The notes under the pieces: model-generated
What the model was told of the DNA's origin: nothing
The model's database searches: none
What the model saw: only the letters and a program-made list of their open reading frames with translations
Shown: positions 19,526-29,484 of the stretch, in pieces
Numbering within the stretch: position 1 is the first letter of the stretch
How the letters are laid out: each line of letters begins with the position of its first letter
Program-made: the position numbers and the translations under genes
Assembly (NCBI RefSeq): GCF_000970025.1
Contig: NZ_CP009528.1
Span: 248,001-312,000, forward strand
Origin: Methanosarcina barkeri MS
GTDB taxonomy: Archaea; Halobacteriota; Methanosarcinia; Methanosarcinales; Methanosarcinaceae
DNA length: 64,000 bases
Reading direction: 5' to 3'

Positions 19526-20272
19526 TTTGAATGCCTCATTACTATATTTTTGGTTGTTAACTATTAAACATATTTTTTGTTTTTACTAATCAATATCTGT
19601 TTTAATATCTGCTTTTGCGGATACACTTGATACTATAGTAAGGCGTATAGTCAGCATTACAAAGAATCAAGTAAATATACAGGTTTTTTTCAAATTATTT
19701 CATTCATTTTTATTATCTATTTTTTTTAGTTTTTCTATATATAAAAAAACTATAGTTTATATCATAAAATCATTATTTTCAATATTCGGTTCTATTTATT
19801 AATCTTGTGACCTTGTTATTAATTATGGAATTATTAATAAAAATATAATTAATCATAATAATTAATCACTAGTAAAAAATCGTCTTCTAATTCTATATTA
19901 TGTCACATATTATTTATAATCGTAACGACTAATAAAAATGAAACGTAATAAAGTCTAAAAATAAAGATAGTAATTTAAGCTAAATTGAAAAAATACATCT
20001 TTTTTGGCACAAAACCAACAGAATGTCTAACGTTTAATTCTGGCGTCTTTTTATAATGAAGCGTAAAACCACTTGGCTCTGACCTGGAGGTTGTAACGCA
20101 AACCTAATTTTTTCCATATAGTATTAACAACGACCTGTTTCAGTACAGAGCTCTCTAGTCTGCTCTTAATTTGTTCCAAAGTCTATGCACAGGTTTTACT
20201 ACAAAAACAATTTATAAATAATAAACTCCCCACTCTTTTTAGACTTAAACTTCAATTTTTCAATTTAAGGTT
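19526..20272. other. Long AT-rich non-coding region
   Basis: No gene is seen over almost 750 nt. The only notable segment is about 20140-20220 (CTTAATTTGTTCCAAAGTCT onward), which resembles 22665-22730, suggesting a dispersed non-coding repeat. Confidence 0.5.
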
Positions 20273-21802
20273 TTATTTGTTTTCAGAATATATACTTGGT
20301 CTTGTATTTGTTGTCACTTTTATGTAGTTTGTCTTCTTTATCGTATTGCAGCCTGCCACATTGCTCACTGTAAGTGTAACCTTATATTTTCCTTCCTGTA
20401 AATACTGATGTTCTGGATTCTGTTCCCTTGAAATTGTCCCGTCTCCAAAACTCCATTTCCATTTGGTCGGTATTCCTGTACTTCCATCAGTAAATTCGAC
20501 GGTTAATGGTGTTTTTCCTGAGGTCGGAGATGCAGAGAATGCAGCAACTGGTTTTGTTACCACTTTTATATAATCTGTTTTTGTTACTGTGTTACTGCCT
20601 TTAGCATTCTTTACTGTTAAGCTAACCGTGTATACCCCTGCTTTTGAATACTTGTGAGTTGGATTCTGGAGGAATGATTTTGATCCGTCTCCAAAGGTCC
20701 ATTTCCATTTAGTCGGAAGTTCTGTGCTCTCGTCAGTAAAGGTAACCTTTAATGGTGCTTTTCCTTCGGTCGGGTTCGCGGAAAAATTTGCTACAAGAGG
20801 TACTGGTTGTGCTTGTTGAGGACCTATAAACTGCCCCAAAGAAACTGGACCAGTTCCTACATTTATTGTGGTTGTAACAGTGTTTGTGTTTGTGTCAATT
20901 ACAGAGACATTGTCGTGTCCTCCGTTAACCACATATACCTTTGTTCCGTCTGCAGTGACTGCAACTCCATGGGGCGACCAACCAACAGGAACCGTAGCTA
21001 TGACTGTTTTTGTATCTGTGTCAATTACAGAGACGTCATCGTCGAAAACGTTTGTCACATATACCTTTGTTCCCGCTGGATTGACTGCAACTCCATAAGA
21101 AGGATTGCTTCCTACAGGAACCGTAGCTGTAACAGTATTTGTGGCTGTGTCAATTACAGTACAGTTGCCGCCGCTCGCTACATATACCTTTTTTCCATCC
21201 GAGCTAACTGCAACTCCCACAGGAAACCCATCTACAGGAATCGTAGCTATGATCGTATTTGTGCCTGTGTTAATTACTGAAACTGTGTCGTCAGTGTTTA
21301 CCACATATACCTTTGTTCCGTCTGGAGCGACTGCAACCCCCTCAGGCTCCCTTCCTACAGGAACCGTAGCTATTACTGCATTTGTAGCTGTGTCAATTAC
21401 TGAGACTGTGTTGTCATCGTTGTTTGCCACATATACATCTGTTCCCGCTGGATTGACTGCAACTCCCTCAGGCCACCTTCCTACAGGAACCGTGGCTATT
21501 ACTGCATTTGTAGCTGTGTCAATTACTGAGACTGTGTTGTCATAGTGGTTTGTCACATATACTTTTGTTCCATCAGAGTTGACTGCAACTCCAACAGGAT
21601 AGGTTCCTACATTCACAGTAGCTGTAACAGTATTTGTATCTGTATCAATTACTGAGACATTGTTGCTTTCCATGTTTGCAATGTATGCAAATGGCGCCGC
21701 ACTTGCGACACCCACCAGTATTAAAAAAACCAGTGTAGTTATTCCTAAAACTGCGATGAGGGTATGCTCCCCGTGTGTTTCATCACTTTTCATTTCTTCC
21801 AT
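20273..21802 (-). CDS. Secreted/surface protein: seven YVTN propeller repeats plus two PKD domains
   Basis: A 509-aa exported protein. A hydrophobic segment at residues about 16-36 (LIAVLGITTLVFLILVGVAS) is a signal peptide or anchor. Residues 38-335 form seven roughly 42-aa YVTN blades, each with a GVAV..DGTKVYV..N.DNTVSVIDT-type core and VIATVPVG linker. Two PKD domains follow (about 345-420 and 430-500), each with KWKWTFGDG or KWKWSFGDG. Such proteins are common cell-envelope components in Methanosarcina and are thought to mediate surface structure or adhesion. No C-terminal membrane helix or sorting tail is visible. MEEMKSDE offers two possible start Mets three codons apart. Confidence 0.88.
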   Translation of the reverse strand: MEEMKSDETHGEHTLIAVLGITTLVFLILVGVASAAPFAYIANMESNNVSVIDTDTNTVTATVNVGTYPVGVAVNSDGTKVYVTNHYDNTVSVIDTATNAVIATVPVGRWPEGVAVNPAGTDVYVANNDDNTVSVIDTATNAVIATVPVGREPEGVAVAPDGTKVYVVNTDDTVSVINTGTNTIIATIPVDGFPVGVAVSSDGKKVYVASGGNCTVIDTATNTVTATVPVGSNPSYGVAVNPAGTKVYVTNVFDDDVSVIDTDTKTVIATVPVGWSPHGVAVTADGTKVYVVNGGHDNVSVIDTNTNTVTTTINVGTGPVSLGQFIGPQQAQPVPLVANFSANPTEGKAPLKVTFTDESTELPTKWKWTFGDGSKSFLQNPTHKYSKAGVYTVSLTVKNAKGSNTVTKTDYIKVVTKPVAAFSASPTSGKTPLTVEFTDGSTGIPTKWKWSFGDGTISREQNPEHQYLQEGKYKVTLTVSNVAGCNTIKKTNYIKVTTNTRPSIYSENK

Positions 21803-22282
21803 CTCAAGACCAGTAAATTAATTTTAACTTTGTAATAAAACATAATAGCGACGTAACATAATATCAAACTTTTCTCTGTGTAGAAAACGACTACGTTGCA
21901 AAAAATAACTATACTCATGTAAATCGGTCGTCCATTTGTATCCAGTTTTTATTATTCCAACGTAATCGAAATAACGTCTACTATCATTCTTTTCCCCTTA
22001 CTTTGGCGTGTTTATATCCACCGTGTCGCAAAAGTATCAAAACGCAATCAAAAGTCGCGTTAGATATTTTATCAGGTCCCTTTGCAAAAAATTAAGTTCC
22101 GTTGCAAAAAATCTGAACATTTTACAAAATCATGGAAAACTTTTACAGTAAGGAGATTTGAGCGATCAAATTTGGGTTAAAATAGTATTTAAAGGAAAGA
22201 AAAATAGCCTTAAAATACAGAAAAATTATTTTTGCAATAGAACCAATACTTCTACAACTTTTAATATGTCAGATGTCACAGT
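21803..22282. other. Non-coding region upstream of the YVTN/PKD gene
   Basis: No gene is seen. It is AT-rich with short runs such as TTGCAAAAAA (repeated at about 22081-22110). It presumably holds the promoter of the leftward surface-protein gene. Confidence 0.45.
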
Positions 22283-22319
22283 GTTTCAATTCTTGTTTTA
22301 ATGGCTCTTGCTCGCGTTA
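22283..22319. repeat. Solitary degenerate CRISPR repeat
   Basis: The sequence starts GTTTCAATTCTTGTTTTAAT and continues GGCTCTTGCTCGCGTTAT. It matches the array repeat along its whole length with a handful of differences. It shares TAATGG and CTCGCG with the decayed repeats at the array's left edge. No second repeat lies within spacer distance. It sits 15 kb from the array and beside the inverted-repeat element at 22354-22650. Confidence 0.8.
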
Positions 22320-22353
22320 TGACATTGCCTTTAGAATAAGTTTCCAGAACTGT

Positions 22354-22650
22354 TTTCGTGATCCTACTTTCAGCAGGTCGACATTTCATTTCCTATCATT
22401 TTTGCTGATTGTGATTTAAAGATGATGTTACTTTATTGTTTGTAGTTATTAGGTTTACATATGATTTGAACATAATCTCTCATACTAAACTTTAACAGGA
22501 AAATAATCCAGTGTTGATATATGTCGTGGGAATCGAGCCAGAAGTTAACCAGCTTTAACTCTAACGTGTATTTATCAAATGTTCAAAAACGGCATCAGTA
22601 ATAAAATTTAAAGTCCTTATGTCGACCTGCCGAAAGTAGGGTGATCGAAA
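22354..22650. mobile_element. MITE-like element with about 30-bp terminal inverted repeats
   Basis: CCTACTTTCAGCAGGTCGAC (22363-22382, followed by AT) is the inverse of GTCGACCTGCCGAAAGTAGG (22621-22640) with one mismatch. Looser pairing extends outward through TTTTCG on both sides. The roughly 230 bp between the ends is AT-rich and non-coding. The structure suggests a non-autonomous transposable element. The mobilising transposase is not in the window, and no target-site duplication was established. Confidence 0.65.
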
Positions 22651-23182
22651 ATTTGATTGATTATTCAAAGCAGATCTTTAATTGGTCCAAAATTTATGTG
22701 CAGGATTTACTACAAAATTATATATTAGCAAAAAAGATAACAGAAGTTTTGTCAGTATATTAATAATTCTAAATAATCTTAATATGATTTTGTGTTTGAT
22801 AATATCACAAATCATTCAAAAACAGTTTATAAATCCCACAGTAACTTTTATCCAGTGCTTCTGTACATGTGTACGAATCCTCTCGATATGCAGTGCATTT
22901 CGATGTGTATTCACATTTCGTATCAAACAAATTTCTTGTCCCGAAAACCATGCTAAAAAATTTCATATGATGATATATGCTATCGACATATTTAACTTTA
23001 TTTTACAGTGTATGTTATGGAACTCCCCACACAGAAACTTTTGTTTTTTTATTTCTAAGTTTTGCGAGGCCATCTCAAAACCTGTTTTATTCTAAGTCAC
23101 TCAAGAAAATTCTTCTTTTTACTCTCAGGGAATCATGTCTCTGATATCTATATAATACGGACTGAAATCCGGCAAGTTCCCA
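22651..23182. other. Non-coding region with possible dispersed repeat
   Basis: No convincing gene. An open frame at 22682-23095 has no ribosome site, and its first part overlaps a segment (22665-22730, CCAAAATTTATGTGCAGG) resembling 20150-20220, so it is more likely repeat DNA than coding sequence. Confidence 0.4.
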
Positions 23183-23602
23183 TCAAACGATTTTGCAAAT
23201 ATGCTCCAGGTTTCGATCTGTGGTTTCAGTTTTTTCATTATTGCAAGACAAATGCTCTTTAAAAATTTGAGCTGTAAACGGCAGAAAATGTATAAATCCT
23301 GAATTATACTCGTTAATAAGGCTGACTACATCACCAATTTCTTTCCTATCAACAGGCTTTATTGAATATTCAGGCAATATGTCCAACTTTTTATAAGTTG
23401 GAATTGCTGGTGTTTTAATTTCTCTCACGCTGGAATATCCCATCTTGCTGAATATGGATTTGGAAGCGTTATTCGACTAGTATACATAGGCATAGGTGTA
23501 ACTTGATCCTATTTCCAGGACTTTTTCTTCTGCCTTCTTATATCCTCTTATCTACACCCAGAGCACAGTTTTCATTGCCCTGTAGGCACAGTCTTTCTAT
23601 TT
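23183..23602 (-). pseudogene. GNAT-family acetyltransferase remnant
   Basis: The last 86 codons (from 23443 down, MGYSSVREIKTPAIP) are open. The same frame upstream reads RGYKKAEEKVLEIGSSYTYA then YVY, stop, SNNASKSIFSK, which is the acetyl-CoA-binding region and beta-alpha end of a GNAT acetyltransferase. In-frame TAG codons occur at 23477, 23552 and 23597 and a TGA at 23603. The 3' part also ends early (HICKIV). UAG can encode pyrrolysine in Methanosarcina, but three ambers plus an opal and loss of both ends point to a dead gene. Confidence 0.75.
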
Positions 23603-23605
23603 TCA

Positions 23606-23806
23606 GTAAACTTTGATTATTATCATCACTGAAAGGTCTAATGGAGATCACAGATATACTCCTGATTACTGTTTTTTCCCTTTCAACTAAATCTTTCTAT
23701 TTATTTATCACATACTAAATATATATTTTTTGTATCCTCTGACTTACATATGATATTTAAATGCAGATATTTTTAAAAATATATTAACGGCTAATGAAAA
23801 AGTAGT
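23606..23806. other. AT-rich non-coding spacer
   Basis: No gene is seen between the GNAT remnant and the 14-bp repeat block. Confidence 0.4.
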
Positions 23807-23876
23807 AATGAACAAGGAATAATGAACAAGGAATAATGAACAAGGAATAATGAACAAGGAATAATGAACAAGGAAT
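23807..23876. repeat. 14-bp tandem repeat, five copies
   Basis: The unit AATGAACAAGGAAT is repeated five times without change. It lies 34 nt past the stop codon of the leftward dehydrogenase gene, in its 3' flank. Confidence 0.92.
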
Positions 23877-23910
23877 GATGAAAAAAAAGTATGGGAAAGG
23901 GAGAGTTGAA

Positions 23911-25038
23911 TTATTCTCCCCTTACTATCCTTGTAATGTCGTCTCCGACATCTGAGGTTGTGCTCTTGCCGCCTAAATCGTAGGTTTTGACTTTGCCGTC
24001 CAGGATGTTTTTCTGGATTGCATTGACTATGGTATCTGCTGCTTCCTTTTCTCCGAGATGTTCTATGAGCATTGCACCTGCCCAGATTGTGGCAATCGGG
24101 TTGACCTTGTTCTGTCCCTTGTACTTCGGGGCTGAACCGTGAATAGGCTCGAACATGCTTGTGCCTTTCGGGTTGATGTTTCCGCCGGGAGCAAGGCCAA
24201 GGCCGCCCTGGATCATGGCTCCGAGATCAGTGATAATGTCTCCGAACATGTTCGGGGTTACAACCACATCGAACCATTCTGGGTTTTTCACAAACCACAT
24301 TGTGACGGCATCAACGAAATTAAAGTCTGTAGTAACGCCGGGATGTTTTGCAGAAATTGCATTGAACTCTTCTCTCCAGAAGCCGTAGATATCGGAAAGC
24401 ACGTTTGCCTTGTCAACGGAAGAAACGTGTTTTTTCCGGTTCTCAGCAAGGTCAAAGGCGTACTCGATAACCCTATCTGTGCCTTCTTTGGAGATCAGGC
24501 CTATCTGGTATCCTATTTCTTCGCTGTCAGTCTCGATATCAAGACCGAATTTTGCGGAGTAGAGCGTTCTTTTTACTTCAAGAAGATCTTTGCTTGCTCC
24601 TGTTTTTGCTCGGCCGCCGACCCCTACGTAGAAGTCTTCAGTGTTTTCTCTGACAACCACAAAATCGATATCTTTCGAGGTTTTGTCTTTGAGCGGGGTC
24701 CATACTCCGTCAAGAAGTTTTATCGGGCGAAGGTTAACATACTCGTCAAAATAAAAGCGTGCAGTTAATAAGATTCCCTTCTCAAGGACACCAGGGGCAA
24801 TCCTTGGGTCTCCGATGGAACCAAGGTAAATGGCAGGGTATCCGGATAGCTCCTTTAAAGTATCTTCCGAAATCAGTTCTCCTGTTTCAAGATAATGATC
24901 TGCTCCCTGCGGGTATTCAATCCACTCTACATCAAAACCGAATCTTTCGCCAGCGGCATCTATTACCTTTCTGCCTTCGGCGATAATTTCTGGGCCTATC
25001 CCGTCGCCCGGGAGGACCGGAATCTTATACTGCGTCAT
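23911..25038 (-). CDS. Isopropylmalate/homoisocitrate dehydrogenase
   Basis: A 375-aa NAD(P)-dependent beta-decarboxylating dehydrogenase. It begins [18 protein letters not shown] and contains [32 protein letters not shown] and [18 protein letters not shown], the substrate and cofactor signatures of the LeuB/AksF/isocitrate family. The start at 25038 is chosen because AAAGGAG lies 8 nt upstream; a longer frame to 25095 has no ribosome site. Its upstream partner (25135-25623) is a small aconitase-like subunit with a homoaconitase-like loop, which hints that this gene is aksF (2-oxosuberate for coenzyme B). A leuB role in leucine synthesis remains possible. Confidence 0.9.
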   Translation of the reverse strand: MTQYKIPVLPGDGIGPEIIAEGRKVIDAAGERFGFDVEWIEYPQGADHYLETGELISEDTLKELSGYPAIYLGSIGDPRIAPGVLEKGILLTARFYFDEYVNLRPIKLLDGVWTPLKDKTSKDIDFVVVRENTEDFYVGVGGRAKTGASKDLLEVKRTLYSAKFGLDIETDSEEIGYQIGLISKEGTDRVIEYAFDLAENRKKHVSSVDKANVLSDIYGFWREEFNAISAKHPGVTTDFNFVDAVTMWFVKNPEWFDVVVTPNMFGDIITDLGAMIQGGLGLAPGGNINPKGTSMFEPIHGSAPKYKGQNKVNPIATIWAGAMLIEHLGEKEAADTIVNAIQKNILDGKVKTYDLGGKSTTSDVGDDITRIVRGE

Positions 25039-25134
25039 ATTTGTACTCCTTTGAAATTTACAGGCAAAACTGCCTTTTTTATTGTGAGATCTCAAACGCG
25101 GACAGGGCTGTCTCAGGACAGATTTCCTGTTTTT

Positions 25135-25623
25135 TTAGCGTTCAGAGACCAGTTTCCTGGCATATTCTATAAGTCCTCCCTCATCCACGATTTCACGCAC
25201 GAAATCAGGGAGAGGGGTTGCCTGGTAGGTCTCACCTTTTGTCTTGTTTTCAATAGTTCCTGTGGACAGATCTACTTCAAGCTCGTCTCCATCCTCAATC
25301 CTGTCAGTGTCAGGACATTCCAGGACAGGAACTCCGATATTTATTGAGTTCCTGAAAAAGATCCTTGCAAAAGATTTTGCAATTACGCAGGCTACCTTTG
25401 CTCCTTTCAGGGCAAGGGGCGCATGCTCACGCGAGGAGCCGCAACCAAAATTGTTTCCCGCGACCACTATATCATTTTCATGAACTTTTTTTGCAAATTC
25501 GGGGCGTACACCTTCAAACGTGTACTTTGCAAGCTCTTCAGGGGTATTGTAAATCAGGTACCTTCCGGGAATCACTGCATCCGTATCCACGTCGTCTCCG
25601 AACTTCCAGGCTCTTCCTTTCAT
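25135..25623 (-). CDS. Isopropylmalate isomerase/homoaconitase small subunit
   Basis: A 162-aa swivelling subunit of the aconitase superfamily: [20 protein letters not shown], then [18 protein letters not shown] and [15 protein letters not shown]. It acts with a separately encoded Fe-S large subunit, not in the window. The specificity loop reads GRYLIYNTP. In characterised methanogen pairs YLRT marks isopropylmalate isomerase and YLVY-like loops mark homoaconitase, so aksE is favoured over leuD. It is the first gene of a likely two-gene operon with the dehydrogenase (96 nt apart). Confidence 0.88.
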   Translation of the reverse strand: MKGRAWKFGDDVDTDAVIPGRYLIYNTPEELAKYTFEGVRPEFAKKVHENDIVVAGNNFGCGSSREHAPLALKGAKVACVIAKSFARIFFRNSINIGVPVLECPDTDRIEDGDELEVDLSTGTIENKTKGETYQATPLPDFVREIVDEGGLIEYARKLVSER

Positions 25624-25971
25624 AACATCACCGGTCTTTGTTGCAATTAAATGCAGCTACATTAGAATTTTGGCTCTTCGTTGTTTTGTGTGGATATCCT
25701 CGTAATGTCTTCATAAAAACCAATGCGGTCTCGAATTGAAATCATCTTATCCATAGAGAATGACGAAGAGCCCGAATTTTTACAGCCCGAATTTAGCTGC
25801 ATTCACAGGGTTGAAGTATCACAGGTAATATTTATATTATTTTCTAACATGACTCTAACATGTCTAATATTACTCTAATATTACTCTAATATTACTCTAA
25901 TATTACTCAAAAATTAGTTAACAATTACAATTCTCTTACTCATCAGTTTCCAAAAAAATCTATAAAATGAG
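25624..25971. repeat. Intergenic region with 11-bp tandem repeat and inverted repeat
   Basis: CTAATATTACT is repeated four times at 25864-25907. GGCTCTTCGT (25672-25681) pairs with ACGAAGAGCC (25763-25772). No gene is seen. The region must hold the promoter for the leftward aconitase-type operon, and the inverted repeat could be an operator or transcript hairpin. Confidence 0.7.
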
Positions 25972-27309
25972 TTACTTTTGTAGTTGAACGTCATTTTTAT
26001 TGCTTTTTTCTTTGGTATGAGGCTCAAAAGCACTTGGTTCTCCTCCTCCGTGCCAGCTTATTCTTGGACGGATGCGCACAAGATGAACTGACTCGGAATG
26101 GTCATCCACTATCAGGGCAGCCCCTCTTTCACTTCCCATCTTCTTAATATATGCCTGGATATTTTCCTGCATATAAAGAGGCCTCGAAGTTTCCAGAGCA
26201 AGAATATCATCACTTGCCGTAAGGCGGTGGCAGATAAGAAGGTCACTCTGGGAAACCACATCAGGGTGCAGGCTTGCAGGCCGCTGGGTGGCCAGGACAA
26301 GGGAGAGGCCAGGCTGCCGACCCTGTCTGAGGCAGCGGTTAATCAGTACTTTCGAGGCAAGGCCTTCGGTCTTTGCGGGTATGAAAATGTGAGCCTCATC
26401 TATAAAGAGCCAGACCATGGGAAATTCTTCTTCATCGGTCTTTTCTCCCATCAGCTTTTTTTCGTAAGCTCTTCTTGCCTCAAGTCTTGCTTCATAAAGC
26501 CTGCCTGCAATAATTGATACTGCTGCAGCGCAGACGTTTTCGTTTTCAAGCGTACTCACATCAAGGATAGTTGTTCTTCCCCCTGATACGAGATCTGACA
26601 GTTTTGTTCCTTCTTTTGAGAAAAGGCCCCAGGAATTTACTGCTCTAAAGTAATTCTCTGCAGCCCCTTTCGAAGTCTCATCCGAGCGAGGGTCTCGTGC
26701 AATCTCACTGAGAATTTCTTCAAAAGAATATGCTTCTCCTTTTTCCCTGAGGGATTCGATTGCCCTTACCAGCAGAATTCCAGGAGGAGAAACCTCTTCG
26801 ATACTAAAGATCCTGCACCACTGGCTTCCTGAAAGTTTGCTTATTGGGATGGAAAATGGCTTTACATTGATATTCCGCTTTCTGTAAGCCTCAACCTTGC
26901 CCACGGGCACGAAAATCTCAATATCGAGCCCGGCTGGAGTGAGTTCCCAATTTTTAAGCTTCCGTGCTTCAAAAGCGTTTGGATATTTCATTGTCCAGAA
27001 AATCCCCATAGTATCAATGACAACAGATGCAAGTCTTTTCTTAATAGCTGGCTCAAGAAAGGCAAGTTCTTCAAGCAAACAGCCCATAGTATAGGATTTT
27101 CCGTATCCTCTTTTCCCACAGATCAAAATAGCATGAGGCTTCAGGGCATCAAGATAAACGGCTGCTCCCCGCGAGTGGTCAAGTGCCATGTAATTTCCAA
27201 TTGACAGGAGACCCTTTCCAGGGTTCTCTTCACTTCCAAGTACACGCAGCGTCCCAGTATTTTTTCCCCAAAAAACAGGTCTTAGTTCTTTATTTTCGAC
27301 TTTAGGCAT
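25972..27309 (-). CDS. HerA/DUF87-family ATPase
   Basis: A 445-aa P-loop ATPase of the HerA/FtsK superfamily. Walker A is ICGKRGYGKSYTMG (residues about 63-76) and Walker B is MVWLFIDEAHIF; the sensor-like segment LSLVLATQRPASLHPDVVSQ is typical of DUF87 proteins. Archaeal HerA usually works with the NurA nuclease in DNA end resection, but no nurA, mre11 or rad50 is nearby, and the protein lacks an evident N-terminal HAS barrel of full length. It may be a specialised relative. The start at 27309 is the only one that keeps the N-terminal motif. Confidence 0.82.
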   Translation of the reverse strand: MPKVENKELRPVFWGKNTGTLRVLGSEENPGKGLLSIGNYMALDHSRGAAVYLDALKPHAILICGKRGYGKSYTMGCLLEELAFLEPAIKKRLASVVIDTMGIFWTMKYPNAFEARKLKNWELTPAGLDIEIFVPVGKVEAYRKRNINVKPFSIPISKLSGSQWCRIFSIEEVSPPGILLVRAIESLREKGEAYSFEEILSEIARDPRSDETSKGAAENYFRAVNSWGLFSKEGTKLSDLVSGGRTTILDVSTLENENVCAAAVSIIAGRLYEARLEARRAYEKKLMGEKTDEEEFPMVWLFIDEAHIFIPAKTEGLASKVLINRCLRQGRQPGLSLVLATQRPASLHPDVVSQSDLLICHRLTASDDILALETSRPLYMQENIQAYIKKMGSERGAALIVDDHSESVHLVRIRPRISWHGGGEPSAFEPHTKEKSNKNDVQLQK

Positions 27310-27493
27310 CTTGATAATATCAGACTGAAAACTATTTAAAATAATTTACGTATCCATAATTAAATAAAAATTCTTTTTTTGAGTTTTTCTTTTTCCTTTC
27401 GTATAAGGATGATATCTGAAAAGTCTCAGGCCATGTAGATATGTGATGTCGTCAGTATAACAATATATTCACAGGATAGAGAGGTAGAGTTCG

Positions 27494-28129
27494 TTGAATG
27501 TACTGGTAATTCTTGGACATCCAAGTAAAGGTAGTTTTAATCATGCGATTGCAAATACCGTTATAGAAACTCTTTCAAATAACGGACATGAAGTCTTTTT
27601 TCACGATCTTTATGAAGAAAAATTTAATCCGATTCTCTCAGATCAGGAAATTCCTAAAGGTGTCCTTTTAGAAGGTGTAATAGAAGAACACTGCAATGAA
27701 ATTAGTAAAGCTGAAGGAATCGTTATTATTCATCCAAACTGGTGGGGGCAACCTCCTGCGATTTTAAAAGGATGGGTGGATAGAGTAGTACGTGCTGGAG
27801 TAGCATATGAATTTAAAGAAGGAGATAGCGGCGAAGGAATACCAATAGGATTGCTAAAAGCAAAAACTGCTTTAGTATTTAACACATCAAACACACCGAG
27901 AGAACGGGAATTGCAAGTGTTTGGGGATCCGCTTGAGATATTATGGAAAAACTGCGTTTTCGATTTCTGCGGAGTAAAAAATTTTCATAGAAGAATGTTT
28001 GGGGTTATAGTTACGAGCAAGCTTGAGGAACGATTAGAGTGGTTAAAAGAAGTAAGAAAAACAGTAGATGTGTATTTCCCAATAAGTCCTGAAAAAACTT
28101 GTTTGGAAAACCAAAAAATTAAAGGTTAA
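27494..28129 (+). CDS. NAD(P)H:quinone oxidoreductase-like flavoprotein
   Basis: A 211-aa flavodoxin-2 fold protein: NVLVILGHPSKGSFNHAIA (phosphate-binding turn), then IVIIHPNWWGQPPAILKGWV and AKTALVFNTSNTPRE. It probably reduces quinone-like or xenobiotic substrates with FMN/FAD. The start is TTG at 27494, after GAGGTAGAG; the ATG four bases on is out of frame. A related gene lies at 45501. Confidence 0.87.
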   Translation: MNVLVILGHPSKGSFNHAIANTVIETLSNNGHEVFFHDLYEEKFNPILSDQEIPKGVLLEGVIEEHCNEISKAEGIVIIHPNWWGQPPAILKGWVDRVVRAGVAYEFKEGDSGEGIPIGLLKAKTALVFNTSNTPRERELQVFGDPLEILWKNCVFDFCGVKNFHRRMFGVIVTSKLEERLEWLKEVRKTVDVYFPISPEKTCLENQKIKG

Positions 28130-28224
28130 AAAGGCAGTCAACCTTGAAAAATCTAATTTTTAGAGCTTGAAAACTTAATTATCAATATACTCTAAAAGTT
28201 CATTTTCTTGAAGTTATTACCTGC

Positions 28225-29295
28225 TCAGGATATTATCTTATCGAGCTGGCCTGTTTGAGCTGCTATTTTGATTTCCCTAGCTATTCTTCTTCCAGTTGAG
28301 AGGTTTTCTTCCATCAGGTCTGCATAAGGAGAACCTGAAACGTAAAGGTTTGTTCCTGCAACAATTCTGGCCGAGATCTCGAACACTTTAATCTCAAGCG
28401 TATCCGTAAAAACAGTCTCAAGGCAGAAAGACCCAATCATCCCGCCAAAGAGGCCAAGAGATTCTTCAACTACCCTTTCTCCAAGAGAGAAGATAAGTGG
28501 TAAGAGGGATTCTCTTGCTACAAGGGGCATATTTCCTGTGACTACATATGTCGGACGGATTCCTGCTTCTACGAGTTCTCTGGGTGAACCGAGCCTGAAG
28601 ATTTCATCCGCGTTGGATTCTACCCTGCGGTCCATGCTCAGAAGTTCAAGGCTGCCCTTGCTTAAAGTGTATCCTTCGTTTCGGATTGGGGAATAAAAGT
28701 AATGAAGGTAATAACGGGTCCCGGTAATAAATTCCTGAATCGTGTACTTCTGGGTCCGGTCTATGAGTTCATCGAATTCTTTGTAGGTTTTTGCAACAAA
28801 GAAACCTTTTCCTCCTTTTGCCCCGTCGTACTTGACCATTACAGGCCCATTGATGTCGTGAGGATCATCGATTTTCCCGGGCATATGAATGCCTGCTCCG
28901 AGCAACCACTCACGTTCTTTATCCCTGTCCGACTCCCATTCAAGCACAGCCCGGTTTCCGAAAGTGGGTACGGCCATCTCTGCAAAATTTTCCGTGCCAA
29001 GGTAAGCAACTACTGAGCCGTGCGGAATAATAATGGCATTTTTCTTTCTAAGCTCCTCAACCTTGTTCATTATATCGGCATAGCTATCGACGACAAGATA
29101 CTCATCGGGTTTTGCTTTGGGAAAAGCCTCATAAAATTTTGGAGGCTTGCCGACGCAGATTCCCAGAGTTCTGAAGCCTTCTTTCCGAGCTCCGTCAAAA
29201 ATTTGAAGGCTAGAGTGGGAGCAAATTGTTGCAATTGTAATGTTTTCTAAATCGTAATTTTTCAGAAATTCAAGAACCTGCTGTTTTGTGATCAT
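28225..29295 (-). CDS. purP: FAICAR synthetase PurP
   Basis: A 356-aa ATP-grasp enzyme of archaeal purine synthesis that formylates AICAR with formate and ATP. Signatures include IATICSHSSLQIFDGARKEG, GPVMVKYDGAKGGKGFF and MIGSFCLETVFTDTLEIKVF. Length matches the family (about 335-360). The - strand carries a TATA-like TTGTATATAC about 50 nt upstream. It is divergent from the HTH regulator at 29485. Confidence 0.93.
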   Translation of the reverse strand: MITKQQVLEFLKNYDLENITIATICSHSSLQIFDGARKEGFRTLGICVGKPPKFYEAFPKAKPDEYLVVDSYADIMNKVEELRKKNAIIIPHGSVVAYLGTENFAEMAVPTFGNRAVLEWESDRDKEREWLLGAGIHMPGKIDDPHDINGPVMVKYDGAKGGKGFFVAKTYKEFDELIDRTQKYTIQEFITGTRYYLHYFYSPIRNEGYTLSKGSLELLSMDRRVESNADEIFRLGSPRELVEAGIRPTYVVTGNMPLVARESLLPLIFSLGERVVEESLGLFGGMIGSFCLETVFTDTLEIKVFEISARIVAGTNLYVSGSPYADLMEENLSTGRRIAREIKIAAQTGQLDKIIS

Positions 29296-29484
29296 GATTG
29301 TTACCAGCGGAAAATTTAGATTAGTATATACAATGTTCTATTTAAGGTTAAGGTCTGGATTCTATATCTAGATATAGTAATGAATGGATATTCTGCCGTA
29401 AAAATAAAACTTTATATTTATTCGCGCAAACTAAGGTTATACTCTGAGTTAAAAATAGACAGGTTTTTAATCCAGGAAGTAATT

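Noticed and set aside
20807-21545. Frames opposite the YVTN/PKD gene
   Set aside because: Antisense shadows of the repeated propeller blades, rich in TVT/SVS patterns from the complementary repeat.
22283-22319. Reading the solitary repeat as a second CRISPR array
   Set aside because: No further repeat lies within spacer distance on either side.
22682-23095. 137-codon frame in the gene-poor region
   Set aside because: Starts in a segment resembling non-coding DNA at 20150-20220; codon use and lack of a ribosome site argue against it.
25972-27309. Calling the DUF87 ATPase part of a defence or HerA-NurA system
   Set aside because: No nuclease, SIR2 or other defence partner is adjacent; neighbours are biosynthetic and redox genes.
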